From Actinoplanes sandaracinus (GTDB lineage: Bacteria; Actinomycetota; Actinomycetes; Mycobacteriales; Micromonosporaceae): a stretch of 64,000 nucleotides of DNA. The notes under the pieces were generated by a model. The model was not told the origin of the DNA. It was given only the letters and a program-made list of their open reading frames with translations, and did not search any database. This document shows, one piece after another, positions 24,146-32,113 of this stretch. Location of the stretch: assembly GCF_030009775.1 (NCBI RefSeq), contig NZ_JASCTH010000002.1:124001-188000 (forward strand), in the 5' to 3' direction. The translations under genes and the position numbers were made by a program. Each line of letters opens with the position of its first letter. Position 1 is the first letter of the stretch.

Positions 24146-24799
24146 CTAGTGACGAGCGACAACCGGACGGTCCCAGCCCGAGGGCAGTTCGGCCGGGGTG
24201 GGCCAGGTGGGGTCCGGGTGGAAATCCGTCCACGTGCCGTCGAACGGGAACTCCCCCGCCTCGATCCGCTTGATCACCCGGCGGCCCTCGGCCCACACCG
24301 CGGCCTCGTCGGGCACCCAGTAGAGGTCCGGGAAGGCCAGGCGCTCGGCGAACTCGTCCTCGTCCTTCCAGCGCCAGACCCGGCCGGCGGTCGCCACGAC
24401 GTCGAGGTCCTGGTCGATCACGTCGATGCCGGCGGCGTCACCGTCGTCCCAGCGGACCGCGGACTCCTCCAGGTTCACGTAGTACTCGGTGAAGGAGCCC
24501 TCGTCGTCGCGGAAGAACCAGACCGAATGGTTCTCGCCGGGCGGGAAGAACCGCAGCACGCCCGGTCCACGCCACTGAGCCGGCCGGACCGCGCGCGGAG
24601 CGGCCATCCAGTCGGCGAACGGGAAGTCCCGCGAGAAACGGCCGTCCAGCGTCGTCTCGACCGCGATCGCCGAACCGCGGGCCACCCAGATGAGCAGCCC
24701 ACGGTCGTCGTCGGAGATCACCCGGCCGGGATGCACGAAGGCGATCCGGCCGAGGTGGGTGTCACGGTGCAGGATCAGGCGACCGGGTTCGAACCGCAC
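24146..24799 (-). CDS. DUF402 family protein
   Basis: A 217-residue protein of the DUF402/FomD-like family, whose characterised members include nucleotide or nucleoside-diphosphate phosphohydrolases. Typical features are the Trp- and Asp-rich strands VWFFRDDEGSFTEYYVNLE near residue 93, DVIDQDLDVVATAG near 125, and the helical KDEDEFAERLAFPD that follows. The GTG start at 24799 lies two bases after the proS stop, so it is co-transcribed with proS. No other function can be assigned from sequence. Confidence 0.82.
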   Translation of the reverse strand: MRFEPGRLILHRDTHLGRIAFVHPGRVISDDDRGLLIWVARGSAIAVETTLDGRFSRDFPFADWMAAPRAVRPAQWRGPGVLRFFPPGENHSVWFFRDDEGSFTEYYVNLEESAVRWDDGDAAGIDVIDQDLDVVATAGRVWRWKDEDEFAERLAFPDLYWVPDEAAVWAEGRRVIKRIEAGEFPFDGTWTDFHPDPTWPTPAELPSGWDRPVVARH

Positions 24800-24801
24800 G
24801 G

Positions 24802-26208
24802 TCAGTACGAACGGCCCAGGTAGGCGATCAGATCCGGTTCGGAGTCCGACTCCGGCATCGAGCCGTCCTCGCGGGTGAGGCAGCGGACCGTGACGGCCTT
24901 GCCGTTCGCCTCCTTCTCACCGGCCTCGCCGATCGCCGACCACGGCGCCCGGGCCCAGCCGGTCTGCGACGCCTCGATCGCCTCACCGAGCGTCTTCACG
25001 TCGACCGTGCGCTCCACCCGGAACGCCAGCGCGTCGTCGTACAGCCGCTGCTGGTCGGCCTCGAGGGCGGCGACCACCGCGTTCGTCACCTCGGCCAGGG
25101 CGATCGGCGACTTGGTGCCGTCGATCCGGCGGGCCACCACGGCGTTGCCGTTGGCCAGGTCACGCGGACCGACCTCGATCCGGATCGGGATGCCCTGCAA
25201 CTCCGCGTCGACCGCGCGGCGGCCGAACGGGATGTCGGCACGGTCGTCGAGCTTCACCCGTACACCAGCGGCTTTGAGGTCCTCGGTGAGCGTGGCCGCC
25301 GCCTCGGCGACGCCCTCGCCCGCCTTGACCACCATGACCTGGACCTGGATCGGCGCGAGGCGCGGCGGAAGCCGCAGGCCGTTGTCGTCGCCGTGCACCA
25401 TGATCAGACCGCCGATCATGCGGGTCGAGGTGCCCCACGAGGTGGTCCAGGCGTGCTCGACGGTGCGCTCCGCCGACGAGTACGTGATGTCGAACGCCTT
25501 CGCGAAGTTCTGGCCGAGCTCGTGCGAGGTGCCCATCTGCAGCGCCTTGCCGTCGCGCATCATGGCCTCGACGGTCATCGTGTTGGTGGCGCCGGCGAAA
25601 CGCTCGCCCTTGGTCTTGCGGCCCGGCACCACCGGGATGGCCAGGAAGTCCTCCATGAACGCCTGGTAGACGTTGCGGTGGATGTCGCGGGCGTGCTCGC
25701 GCGCGTCGGCCTCGGTGGCGTGTGCGGTGTGGCCCTCCTGCCAGAGGAACTCGGTGGTGCGCAGGAAGGTCCGCGGACGCAGCTCCCAGCGGACCACGTT
25801 GGCCCACTGGTTCAGCAGCAGGGGCAGGTCACGGTACGAGTCGACCCACTTGGCCATGAACTCGCCGATCACCGTCTCGCTGGTGGGGCGCACCACCAGC
25901 GGCTCGGCGAGCTCCTTACCGCCGGCGTGGGTGACGACGGCCAGCTCGGGCGAGAAGCCCTCGACGTGGTCGGCCTCGCGGCGCAGGTAGTTCTCCGGGA
26001 TGAAGAGCGGGAAGTACGCGTTCTGCACACCGGCCTGCTTGATGCGGGCGTCCATGTCGGCCTGCATGCGCTCCCAGATGGCGTAGCCGACCGGCCGGAT
26101 CACCATCGTCCCGCGCACCGGGCCGTTGTCGGCGAGTTGCGCCTTGGCGATGAGGTCCTGGTACCAGCGGGGGAAATCCTCCGCACGGGGAGTGAGCACG
26201 CGAGCCAT
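24802..26208 (-). CDS. proS: Prolyl-tRNA synthetase (short, ProS type 3 form)
   Basis: Class II aminoacyl-tRNA synthetase charging tRNA-Pro. Length 468 residues without the large editing insertion, which matches the archaeal/eukaryal-like type 3 form. The N-terminus is FPRWYQDLIAKAQLADN; class II motifs are visible as RPTSETVIGEFMAKWV near residue 110, LRTTEFLWQEGHTAHAT near 150, and GGLIMVHGDDNGLRLPP near 265. The anticodon-binding part lies after residue 285. The start is an ATG at 26208. It is divergent from the ECF sigma gene. Confidence 0.95.
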   Translation of the reverse strand: MARVLTPRAEDFPRWYQDLIAKAQLADNGPVRGTMVIRPVGYAIWERMQADMDARIKQAGVQNAYFPLFIPENYLRREADHVEGFSPELAVVTHAGGKELAEPLVVRPTSETVIGEFMAKWVDSYRDLPLLLNQWANVVRWELRPRTFLRTTEFLWQEGHTAHATEADAREHARDIHRNVYQAFMEDFLAIPVVPGRKTKGERFAGATNTMTVEAMMRDGKALQMGTSHELGQNFAKAFDITYSSAERTVEHAWTTSWGTSTRMIGGLIMVHGDDNGLRLPPRLAPIQVQVMVVKAGEGVAEAAATLTEDLKAAGVRVKLDDRADIPFGRRAVDAELQGIPIRIEVGPRDLANGNAVVARRIDGTKSPIALAEVTNAVVAALEADQQRLYDDALAFRVERTVDVKTLGEAIEASQTGWARAPWSAIGEAGEKEANGKAVTVRCLTREDGSMPESDSEPDLIAYLGRSY

Positions 26209-26237
26209 GAGGCGACATCTTAGTCGTGGCCATCGTG

Positions 26238-26264
26238 CAACCAGCCGGGCGGGCGGACCGTGTC
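26238..26264 (+). promoter_or_regulatory. Candidate ECF-type promoter for the sigma-factor operon
   Basis: CAACC (26238-26242) and CGTGTC (26259-26264) are separated by 16 bp, a spacing and sequence typical of ECF sigma -35 (AAC core) and -10 (CGT core) elements. It lies about 20 bp before the sigma start and could mediate autoregulation. Confidence 0.4.
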
Positions 26265-26285
26265 TCTCTCTGGAAAGGCGGTGCG

Positions 26286-26801
26286 ATGAGCAGAGCTGAC
26301 GACTTCGACGGGTTCTACCGGGACACGTCCCGGCGCCTGTTGCGGTACGCGTACGGGCTCACCGGAGACCCCGGTGAAGCGCAAGACCTCGTCCAGGAGG
26401 CTTATGCGAGGGCTTGGCAGCGGTGGCGGAGGCTGTCCGGCTACCAGGATCCGGAGGCCTGGCTGAGGTTGGTGGTGCAACGGCTCTCCACCGATCGCTG
26501 GCGGCGGCTGCAGTTGTGGCGTTCCCGTGCCGAGGGCGAACGACCGCCGGCGCCCGCCCCACCCCCGTCCGAGGACCTGGTGCTGATCGTCGCGGCGATG
26601 CGAACGCTGTCCGCGAAGTACCGGCACGCCGTCGTCCTGCACTACCTGCTGGATCGATCGGTGGCCGAGATCGCCGCGGAGACCGGCGCCTCCAGCGGCA
26701 CGGTCAAGTCATGGCTGTCCCGCGGGCGCGCCGCACTCGCGGCAGCAGTCGGCGGCATTGAGGCCGCACCCCTCCCGGAAGGAGCCCGCAGTGCCGGTTG
26801 A
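26286..26801 (+). CDS. ECF-family (SigE-like) RNA polymerase sigma factor
   Basis: A 171-residue group IV sigma factor. Region 2 covers about residues 8-75 (LRYAYGLTGDPGEAQDLVQE, then AYARAWQRWRRL). A Pro-rich linker (APAPPPSEDLV) precedes region 4 (TLSAKYRHAVVLHYLLDRSV, then AAETGASSGTVKSWLSRGRA with the HTH). I chose the ATG at 26286. The downstream membrane protein overlaps it by 11 bp, a common arrangement for a sigma factor and its membrane-bound regulator. It is divergent from proS. Confidence 0.9.
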   Translation: MSRADDFDGFYRDTSRRLLRYAYGLTGDPGEAQDLVQEAYARAWQRWRRLSGYQDPEAWLRLVVQRLSTDRWRRLQLWRSRAEGERPPAPAPPPSEDLVLIVAAMRTLSAKYRHAVVLHYLLDRSVAEIAAETGASSGTVKSWLSRGRAALAAAVGGIEAAPLPEGARSAG

Positions 26802-28272
26802 CCTCGATGAACTTCTCTCCTCCATGCACCGGCAGGCGGACGCGATCCCGCTCGGATCACCCGAGCAGGCACGCCGCCGTGGCCGGCGACGCAGCCAGGC
26901 CCGGGCCATGGTGTCGGTCGCCGCCGCCGTGACGCTGGCCGCGGCCGGCCTCAGCGTCACCACTTGGCGCGACGGGCACAGCCGGCAGACCACGCCACCG
27001 GCCGCGACCGGGGGTCAGCTGCCTTCGGTCGGCGCGCCGATCGCCGGCCCGATCTCGTACCCGGAGCAGGGCTTCCCCTCCTTCGCCGCGATCGACGGCG
27101 AACGGGCCTACGCGGCCTGGGCCGACAAGGACGGTATGCGGATTCTGGGGGCCGACGCGCGAACCGGTGCGGCAACGTGGCCCGCCCAGAAGCCCACCGG
27201 ATCCGGCGAATTCGGGGGTTTCCAGGCCGTCGCCGGGATGGTGATGGTCAGCCTCGAACACAACGACGGAACCGACCCGGACCGCACCGAGTACGGCTTC
27301 GACGGCGTCACCGGGGCCCAGCGCTGGAGTCAGCCCTTCGACGTGGCGGACGACACCCTCTTCTCCGACCGGGTGTACGTGCACATGGTGGCGGCGACCG
27401 GCCAGACCGAAGGGTTCGACGTGCACAGCGGCGCGAAGCTCTGGAAGCAACCGGCCGGATCCGACCGCCCGGTGTCCAGTGCGGTGCTGTACACGCCCGC
27501 CGACGAGCAACGCGCCACCCAGTACGGGCTGCCGTCCGCGGCGTCCACCGACCGCTTCGCGCAGGTGACCAGGAGCGGCAAGGTCCAGGTACGCCGGATG
27601 TCGACAGGCGAACTGGTGCAGAGCCTCCCCGCCGACGTCAAGGCCGACACGACGTTCAGTGACCTGACCGTTTACGACGGCTGGGCGTACTTCGTCGAGT
27701 CTGGCCCCGCCAAGGGCACCGACCAGTACGGAACCCGCAATACGCTGTCGCGGGTGCACGCCGTCGACCTGTCGGGCGGCACCGCCACGTCGGTCGTCCA
27801 TGAGATCGGGCCGGGTATCCGCACCGTCGCCGATCTGACTCCCTGCGGGCCCGGCCGGGTCTGCGTGCTAGAGCAGGACGGCGACGAGCCGCCGACCGTC
27901 GCCGCCGTCGACGTGCAAAAGCGCCGCCGGCTGTGGCGGACTCCCGCGCCGGACGGGTCGGCGTGGCTCTCCTCGCTGGGCGGGCGGACGTTGGTGTCCG
28001 GCGACGAGGGGGCCGCCTTCTACGACGAGAACGGCCGGGAGACCTTCCGGCATGCCGGCCAGGTGGGCTGGCTGGACTCCGGTCACCTGCTCATGGTGAT
28101 GGCGCCGGCAGGGGAAGGTCAGGCCACCCGGATGGTCAAGGTCACAGCGGCGACCGATGCCCGCACCGTGCTCGGCGAGACCCCGGCGATCACCGGCCGG
28201 TGCGGTTTCACCGCCGAACGCCTCGCCTGCGCGACCAAGGACGGTCTGGAGATGTGGGACCTGACCGGCTGA
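26791..28272 (+). CDS. Single-pass membrane protein with extracytoplasmic PQQ-like beta-propeller; putative sigma regulator
   Basis: The GTG at 26791 with GGAAGGAG gives a 493-residue protein. About 45 cytoplasmic residues (VPVDLDELLSSMHRQADA, then Arg-rich) precede one membrane segment (AMVSVAAAVTLAAAGLSVTT). The rest resembles PQQ-type beta-propeller repeats: ILGADARTGAATWPA, YGFDGVTGAQRWSQP, FDVHSGAKLWKQPA, VDVQKRRRLWRTPAPDG. The overlap with the sigma gene and this topology suggest an anti-sigma-like or sensory partner, with the propeller as the outside sensor. No zinc-binding anti-sigma (ZAS) motif is seen in the short N-terminus, so the interaction mode is unknown. Confidence 0.72.
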   Translation: MPVDLDELLSSMHRQADAIPLGSPEQARRRGRRRSQARAMVSVAAAVTLAAAGLSVTTWRDGHSRQTTPPAATGGQLPSVGAPIAGPISYPEQGFPSFAAIDGERAYAAWADKDGMRILGADARTGAATWPAQKPTGSGEFGGFQAVAGMVMVSLEHNDGTDPDRTEYGFDGVTGAQRWSQPFDVADDTLFSDRVYVHMVAATGQTEGFDVHSGAKLWKQPAGSDRPVSSAVLYTPADEQRATQYGLPSAASTDRFAQVTRSGKVQVRRMSTGELVQSLPADVKADTTFSDLTVYDGWAYFVESGPAKGTDQYGTRNTLSRVHAVDLSGGTATSVVHEIGPGIRTVADLTPCGPGRVCVLEQDGDEPPTVAAVDVQKRRRLWRTPAPDGSAWLSSLGGRTLVSGDEGAAFYDENGRETFRHAGQVGWLDSGHLLMVMAPAGEGQATRMVKVTAATDARTVLGETPAITGRCGFTAERLACATKDGLEMWDLTG

Positions 28273-28277
28273 CGAAC

Positions 28278-29354
28278 TCAGCGGATGACGCGGCCTCGCA
28301 GGACGATCCTTCGGGGCGCCCGGACCACCCGTAGGTCGGCTCGAGGGTCGGCGTCGTAGACCACCAGGTCGGCGAGGCCGCCCTCGACCAGACCGGGGAA
28401 GCCCAGCCACTCCCGCGCCCTCCACGAGGCGGCGGCCAGCACGTCGATCGCCGGGATCCCGGCCTCGTGCAGGTAGAGCATCTCCTCGGCGGCCAGGCCG
28501 TGCCGGATGCCGCCGCCCGCGTCGGTCCCGACATAGATCGGCACGCCGGCCTCGTGCGCGGCCAGCACCACCGAGGGGAAACGGTCCCGCAGCGCGATCA
28601 TGTGGTCGGCGTAGCCGTCGAACTTCCCGCGCGCGTTGTCGGCGATCTTGCCGAACGTCCGGATGTTGATCATCGTGGGGACCAGGGCGGTCTGCCGTCG
28701 CGCCATCTCGTCGATCAGGTCCAGCGTCAGCCCGGTGCCGTGCTCGACCGAGTCCACACCGGCCTTCACCATGACCTCCACGCCCTCCTCGGAGAACGTG
28801 TGCACCGCGGCCCGCGCCCCGGCGGCGTGCGCGGCCTCGACGGCGGCCTTCATGGTCGCGGCGTCCCAGCTCGGCGCCAGGTCACCCACCGACCGGTCGA
28901 TCCAGTCGCCGACCAGCTTCACCCAGCCGGTGCCCGCTTTCGCCTGCGCGGTGACGGCGGCGGCGACCTCGTCACCGGCCACCTCGACCCCGATGTCCCG
29001 CAGATAGCGGCGGGGCGCGGCCACATGCCGCCCGGCGCGCGCCAGGCGCGGAACTCCGGACTCGTCGTCCAACTCGGGGTACGGAAACGGCGAGCCGGCG
29101 TCCCGAAGAGCCAGCACACCCGCATCCCGGTCGATCACGGCCAGCTCACGGGCCTGATCGACGCTCTCGATCGGTTTCGCCCCGAAGGCGATCCCCAGGT
29201 GGCAGTGCGCGTCGACGAGCCCCGGCAGGACGAACCCGCCGTCACTGATCGTCTCGGCCCCGGCCACCGGCTCGAAGGTGACCCGATCCCCCACCAGCCA
29301 CAGGTCCCGGACCTCACCGTCCGGCAGAACCGTCCCGCGCACATGAAACGCCAT
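28278..29354 (-). CDS. Amidohydrolase family protein (imidazolonepropionase-like)
   Basis: A 358-residue metal-dependent hydrolase of the amidohydrolase superfamily. The metal-binding H-x-H is in GLVDAHCHLGIAFG near residue 50. Further ligands are Lys in WVKLVGDW, His in AAVHTFSEEG and VEHGTG, and Asp in YVGTDAGGGIRHG near 285. The C-terminal VEGGLADLVVYDADP is typical. The substrate is unknown. A homologue next to ffh also exists in mycobacteria (Rv2915c, from memory), so this is part of the conserved backbone. It converges with the beta-propeller gene with only 5 bp between. Confidence 0.87.
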   Translation of the reverse strand: MAFHVRGTVLPDGEVRDLWLVGDRVTFEPVAGAETISDGGFVLPGLVDAHCHLGIAFGAKPIESVDQARELAVIDRDAGVLALRDAGSPFPYPELDDESGVPRLARAGRHVAAPRRYLRDIGVEVAGDEVAAAVTAQAKAGTGWVKLVGDWIDRSVGDLAPSWDAATMKAAVEAAHAAGARAAVHTFSEEGVEVMVKAGVDSVEHGTGLTLDLIDEMARRQTALVPTMINIRTFGKIADNARGKFDGYADHMIALRDRFPSVVLAAHEAGVPIYVGTDAGGGIRHGLAAEEMLYLHEAGIPAIDVLAAASWRAREWLGFPGLVEGGLADLVVYDADPRADLRVVRAPRRIVLRGRVIR

Positions 29355-29371
29355 GCACCACTACTACAGGA

Positions 29372-29956
29372 TCAAGAGTCGCCCTGGGCAGCGAGGTATT
29401 TGTCACGGAGTTTGGTCAGCGCCGGCAGATCGATGGTGATCGGGTAGGGCACATCCGTGTTGAACACCTTGCTGGTGTCGACGACGACCTCGTAGGCCCC
29501 TGTGCGGCCGGGGTGGAACACCGTCAGGGTCACGCCGCTCTCCACCGTCGGGTCGACCACCCAGTAGTGGCTCACCCCTGCCTCCGCATAGACCTTGGCC
29601 TTCGCATGCATGTCCCTGAAGTGGGACGTCGGCGAGATGATCTCGATGACCAGGATCGCCCGATCGATGGGAGCCGGACTTTTCATGACGACGCTGTCGT
29701 GCACCACCACGACGTCCGGTCGTGGCTCGTTTCGGCGATCGACCTCCATCGAGTAGTCGGTCACCGGGCTGTAGCCCTCGGGGCAGGCCTGCTCCAGCGC
29801 CACCGCGATTTTGATGCCGAGAATCTGATGCAATCCGATAGGGGACGGCAAGATCAGCCTTCCGTCGATCAACTCATAGTTGAGATCCGACGGAAGGCTG
29901 GCCAGGTCGTCGACGGTCCAGTCCTGCTTGTCCGGCAGGCGCAGGGCAGCGGTCAT
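29372..29956 (-). CDS. Uma2 family (DUF820) putative restriction-endonuclease-fold protein
   Basis: A 194-residue protein with the PD-(D/E)XK nuclease fold of the Uma2/DUF820 family, which is expanded in actinobacteria and cyanobacteria and has no proven role. The fold's residues are visible: YELIDGRLILPSP near residue 29, EPRPDVVVVHD (Asp), then AILVIEIISPTSHF (Glu) and DMHAKAKVYAEAGVSHYWVV (Lys). The ATG at 29956 has GGAGG six bases upstream and is preferred over the in-frame GTG at 29986. Two direct repeats in the promoter region separate it from ffh. Confidence 0.85.
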   Translation of the reverse strand: MTAALRLPDKQDWTVDDLASLPSDLNYELIDGRLILPSPIGLHQILGIKIAVALEQACPEGYSPVTDYSMEVDRRNEPRPDVVVVHDSVVMKSPAPIDRAILVIEIISPTSHFRDMHAKAKVYAEAGVSHYWVVDPTVESGVTLTVFHPGRTGAYEVVVDTSKVFNTDVPYPITIDLPALTKLRDKYLAAQGDS

Positions 29957-29989
29957 GAGGTCCTCCTCGCTGGGATCGACACCCACGAT

Positions 29990-30043
29990 ACTAGCCCCCT
30001 GACTACTAGCGCAACGCCACTAGCCCCTTGACTATTCTAGCGG
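29990..30043. repeat. Two direct repeats upstream of the Uma2 gene
   Basis: ACTAGCCCCCTGACTACTAG (from 29990) and ACTAGCCCCTTGACTATTCT (from 30019) are near-identical copies 29 bp apart, each with CTAG at both ends. The second covers the ffh stop codon. They lie 34-87 bp upstream of the Uma2 start, where an operator would be expected. They share the word TTGACTA with the repeats at 10550-10601 (there on the minus strand). Confidence 0.55.
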
Positions 30044-31590
30044 TCCTCGTCCTTGGGCTTGCTCAGCTTGTTGAAGTCGAGTTTCGGCAGCTTGAAACCG
30101 CCCGGCATGCCGCCGCCACCCAGGGCGTTCGGGTCGAGGCCCGGGGGCAGCTGGGGCATGCCACCGGGGAAACCGGCAGGCATGCCACCGGGACGGCCCC
30201 CGACGCGGGGACGGTTGCCGCCCTTGGTGCCCTTGCGCTTGTTCTTCGAGCTCTTCGTCGCGCTCCGGCGGGCGCCCGGCAGGCCCATCATGCCGGTCAT
30301 CTGCTTCATCATCTTCTGCGCGTCGGTGAAGCGGTTGAGCAGCTGGTTGACGTCCATCACGGTGACGCCGGAGCCGTTCGCGATACGCAGCCGGCGGGAG
30401 CCGTTGATGATCTTCGGGTTGGTGCGCTCGCCCGGGGTCATCGAGCGGATGATCGCGGTGACCCGGTCGAAGTGGCTGTCGTCGAGGTCGTCGAGCTGGC
30501 CCTTGAGCTGGCCCATGCCGGGCATCATGCCGAGGATGTTGGCGATCGGGCCCATCTTGCGGACCGCGATCAGCTGGTCCAGGAAGTCCTCCAGCGTGAA
30601 CTGCTCGCCACCGAGCAGCTTGCTGGCCATCTTCTCCTTCTGGTCATCGTCGAAGGCGCTCTCGGCCTGCTCGATGAGGGTCAGAAGGTCGCCCATGTCA
30701 AGGATCCGGCCGGCCATCCGGTCGGGGTGGAAGACGTCGAAGTCCTCCAGTTTCTCGCCGGTGGAGGCGAACAGGATGGGCTGGCCGGTGACGTGCCGGA
30801 CGGAGAGCGCGGCACCGCCGCGGGCGTCACCGTCGAGCTTGGAGAGGACCACACCGGTGATGCCGACGCCGTCGCGGAACGCCTCGGCGGTGCGCACCGC
30901 GTCCTGGCCGACCATGGCGTCGATGACGAAGATGACCTCGTCGGGGTCGACCGCGGCACGGATGTCGGCGGCCTGCTGCATCATCTCGGCGTCGATGCCG
31001 AGGCGGCCGGCGGTGTCGACGATGACGATGTCCTTCGCCGCCCGCTTGGCGTGCTCGATCGAGTCGCGGGCGACCTTGACCGGGTCGCCGACGCCGTTGC
31101 CGGGCTCGGGAGCGTAGACGTCGACCCCGGCCCGGCCGGCGAGCACCTGGAGCTGGTTGACCGCGTTGGGGCGCTGCAGGTCACAGGCGACCAGGAGCGG
31201 CTGGTGGCCCTGGTTCTTGAGCCAGCGGGAGAGCTTGCCGGCGAGCGTGGTCTTACCGGAGCCCTGGAGACCGGCCAGCATGATGACGGTCGGCGGCTGC
31301 TTGGCGAACTGCAGGCGCCGGCCCTCGCCGCCGAGGATCTCGATGAGCTCCTCGTTGACGATCTTGATGATCTGCTGGGCCGGGTTGAGGGCCTGGGAGA
31401 CCTCGGCGCCCCGGGCCCGCTCCTTCAGGCTGGCGATGAACGCCTTCACCACCGGCAACGCGACGTCGGCCTCCAGCAGCGCGAGACGGATCTCCCGCGC
31501 GGTGGCGTCGATGTCGGCATCAGTGAGCTTGCCCTTGCCGCGGAGCTTGCCGAAGATCCCGGATAGGCGGTCACTCAAAGTGTCAAACAC
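30037..31590 (-). CDS. ffh: Signal recognition particle protein Ffh (SRP54)
   Basis: GTPase subunit of the signal recognition particle that binds signal sequences and, with FtsY, delivers ribosomes to the membrane. The NG domain covers about residues 1-295 with GLQGSGKTTLAGKL near 106, DTAGRLGID near 190 and KLDGDARGG near 250. The methionine-rich M domain follows (GMMPGMGQLKGQL, KMMKQMTGMMGLPG), and the tail is Gly/Pro/Met-rich as in other actinobacteria. The start is a GTG at 31590. Length 517 residues. Confidence 0.96.
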   Translation of the reverse strand: MFDTLSDRLSGIFGKLRGKGKLTDADIDATAREIRLALLEADVALPVVKAFIASLKERARGAEVSQALNPAQQIIKIVNEELIEILGGEGRRLQFAKQPPTVIMLAGLQGSGKTTLAGKLSRWLKNQGHQPLLVACDLQRPNAVNQLQVLAGRAGVDVYAPEPGNGVGDPVKVARDSIEHAKRAAKDIVIVDTAGRLGIDAEMMQQAADIRAAVDPDEVIFVIDAMVGQDAVRTAEAFRDGVGITGVVLSKLDGDARGGAALSVRHVTGQPILFASTGEKLEDFDVFHPDRMAGRILDMGDLLTLIEQAESAFDDDQKEKMASKLLGGEQFTLEDFLDQLIAVRKMGPIANILGMMPGMGQLKGQLDDLDDSHFDRVTAIIRSMTPGERTNPKIINGSRRLRIANGSGVTVMDVNQLLNRFTDAQKMMKQMTGMMGLPGARRSATKSSKNKRKGTKGGNRPRVGGRPGGMPAGFPGGMPQLPPGLDPNALGGGGMPGGFKLPKLDFNKLSKPKDEDR

Positions 31591-31655
31591 GGTGCGACAT
31601 CCCGTTGGTCGAAAGTGTTGGCGTCAGCGCCAAGCCTAGCCGCACGGTCGCATCC

Positions 31656-31886
31656 TCACCTGTTCCGCATGCGGTAGGTGCGTGCGGCCGCCTCGATACG
31701 GCGCTGAGCCCGGGTGCCGGGGGCGAGGGAACTCTTCGCCTTCGAGTAGAGGTAAAGGCCGCCGCCGACCACCAGCGCGCCCACGATCAGATAGAAGAGG
31801 AACGGGCCGAGCAGCGAGCTGAACACCCAGCCCACCGCCACCACGCCCGCGATCACTGCCACCAGGAATGCGATTGCCTTGCCCAT
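31656..31886 (-). CDS. Small two-helix membrane protein, unknown function
   Basis: A 76-residue protein with two predicted membrane segments (IAFLVAVIAGVVAVGWVFSS and LFYLIVGALVVGGGLYLYS) and a basic C-terminal tail ending RIEAAARTYRMRNR. The ATG at 31886 has GGGAGG six bases upstream. I do not recognise a family. It sits 65 bp upstream of ffh on the same strand and marks the edge between the conserved backbone and the glycan island. Confidence 0.7.
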   Translation of the reverse strand: MGKAIAFLVAVIAGVVAVGWVFSSLLGPFLFYLIVGALVVGGGLYLYSKAKSSLAPGTRAQRRIEAAARTYRMRNR

Positions 31887-32113
31887 CGCCGGCCTCCCGC
31901 CGTCGTCGCATCGTCGCGCCCTCCACCATGCCTGTCCCGCGCAAGGGCCGCATCGGCTGAGTCCCCCATCCGTTCCCCTAGGGGTGATGTCGGCACGATG
32001 ACGCGCCTGACCGGCACTAAAGCCGTATAACGCAGTTAGAGGGCATAGACCGCAACTTCGTTCTTTGCCGGGGCGTTGATACCTCGGCGGATGTGCGGCG
32101 AAAGGACGACGGC

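Noticed and set aside
26209..26285. T-box or riboswitch upstream of proS
   Set aside because: The proS/sigma gap is only 77 bp and shows no T-box core or other riboswitch signature.
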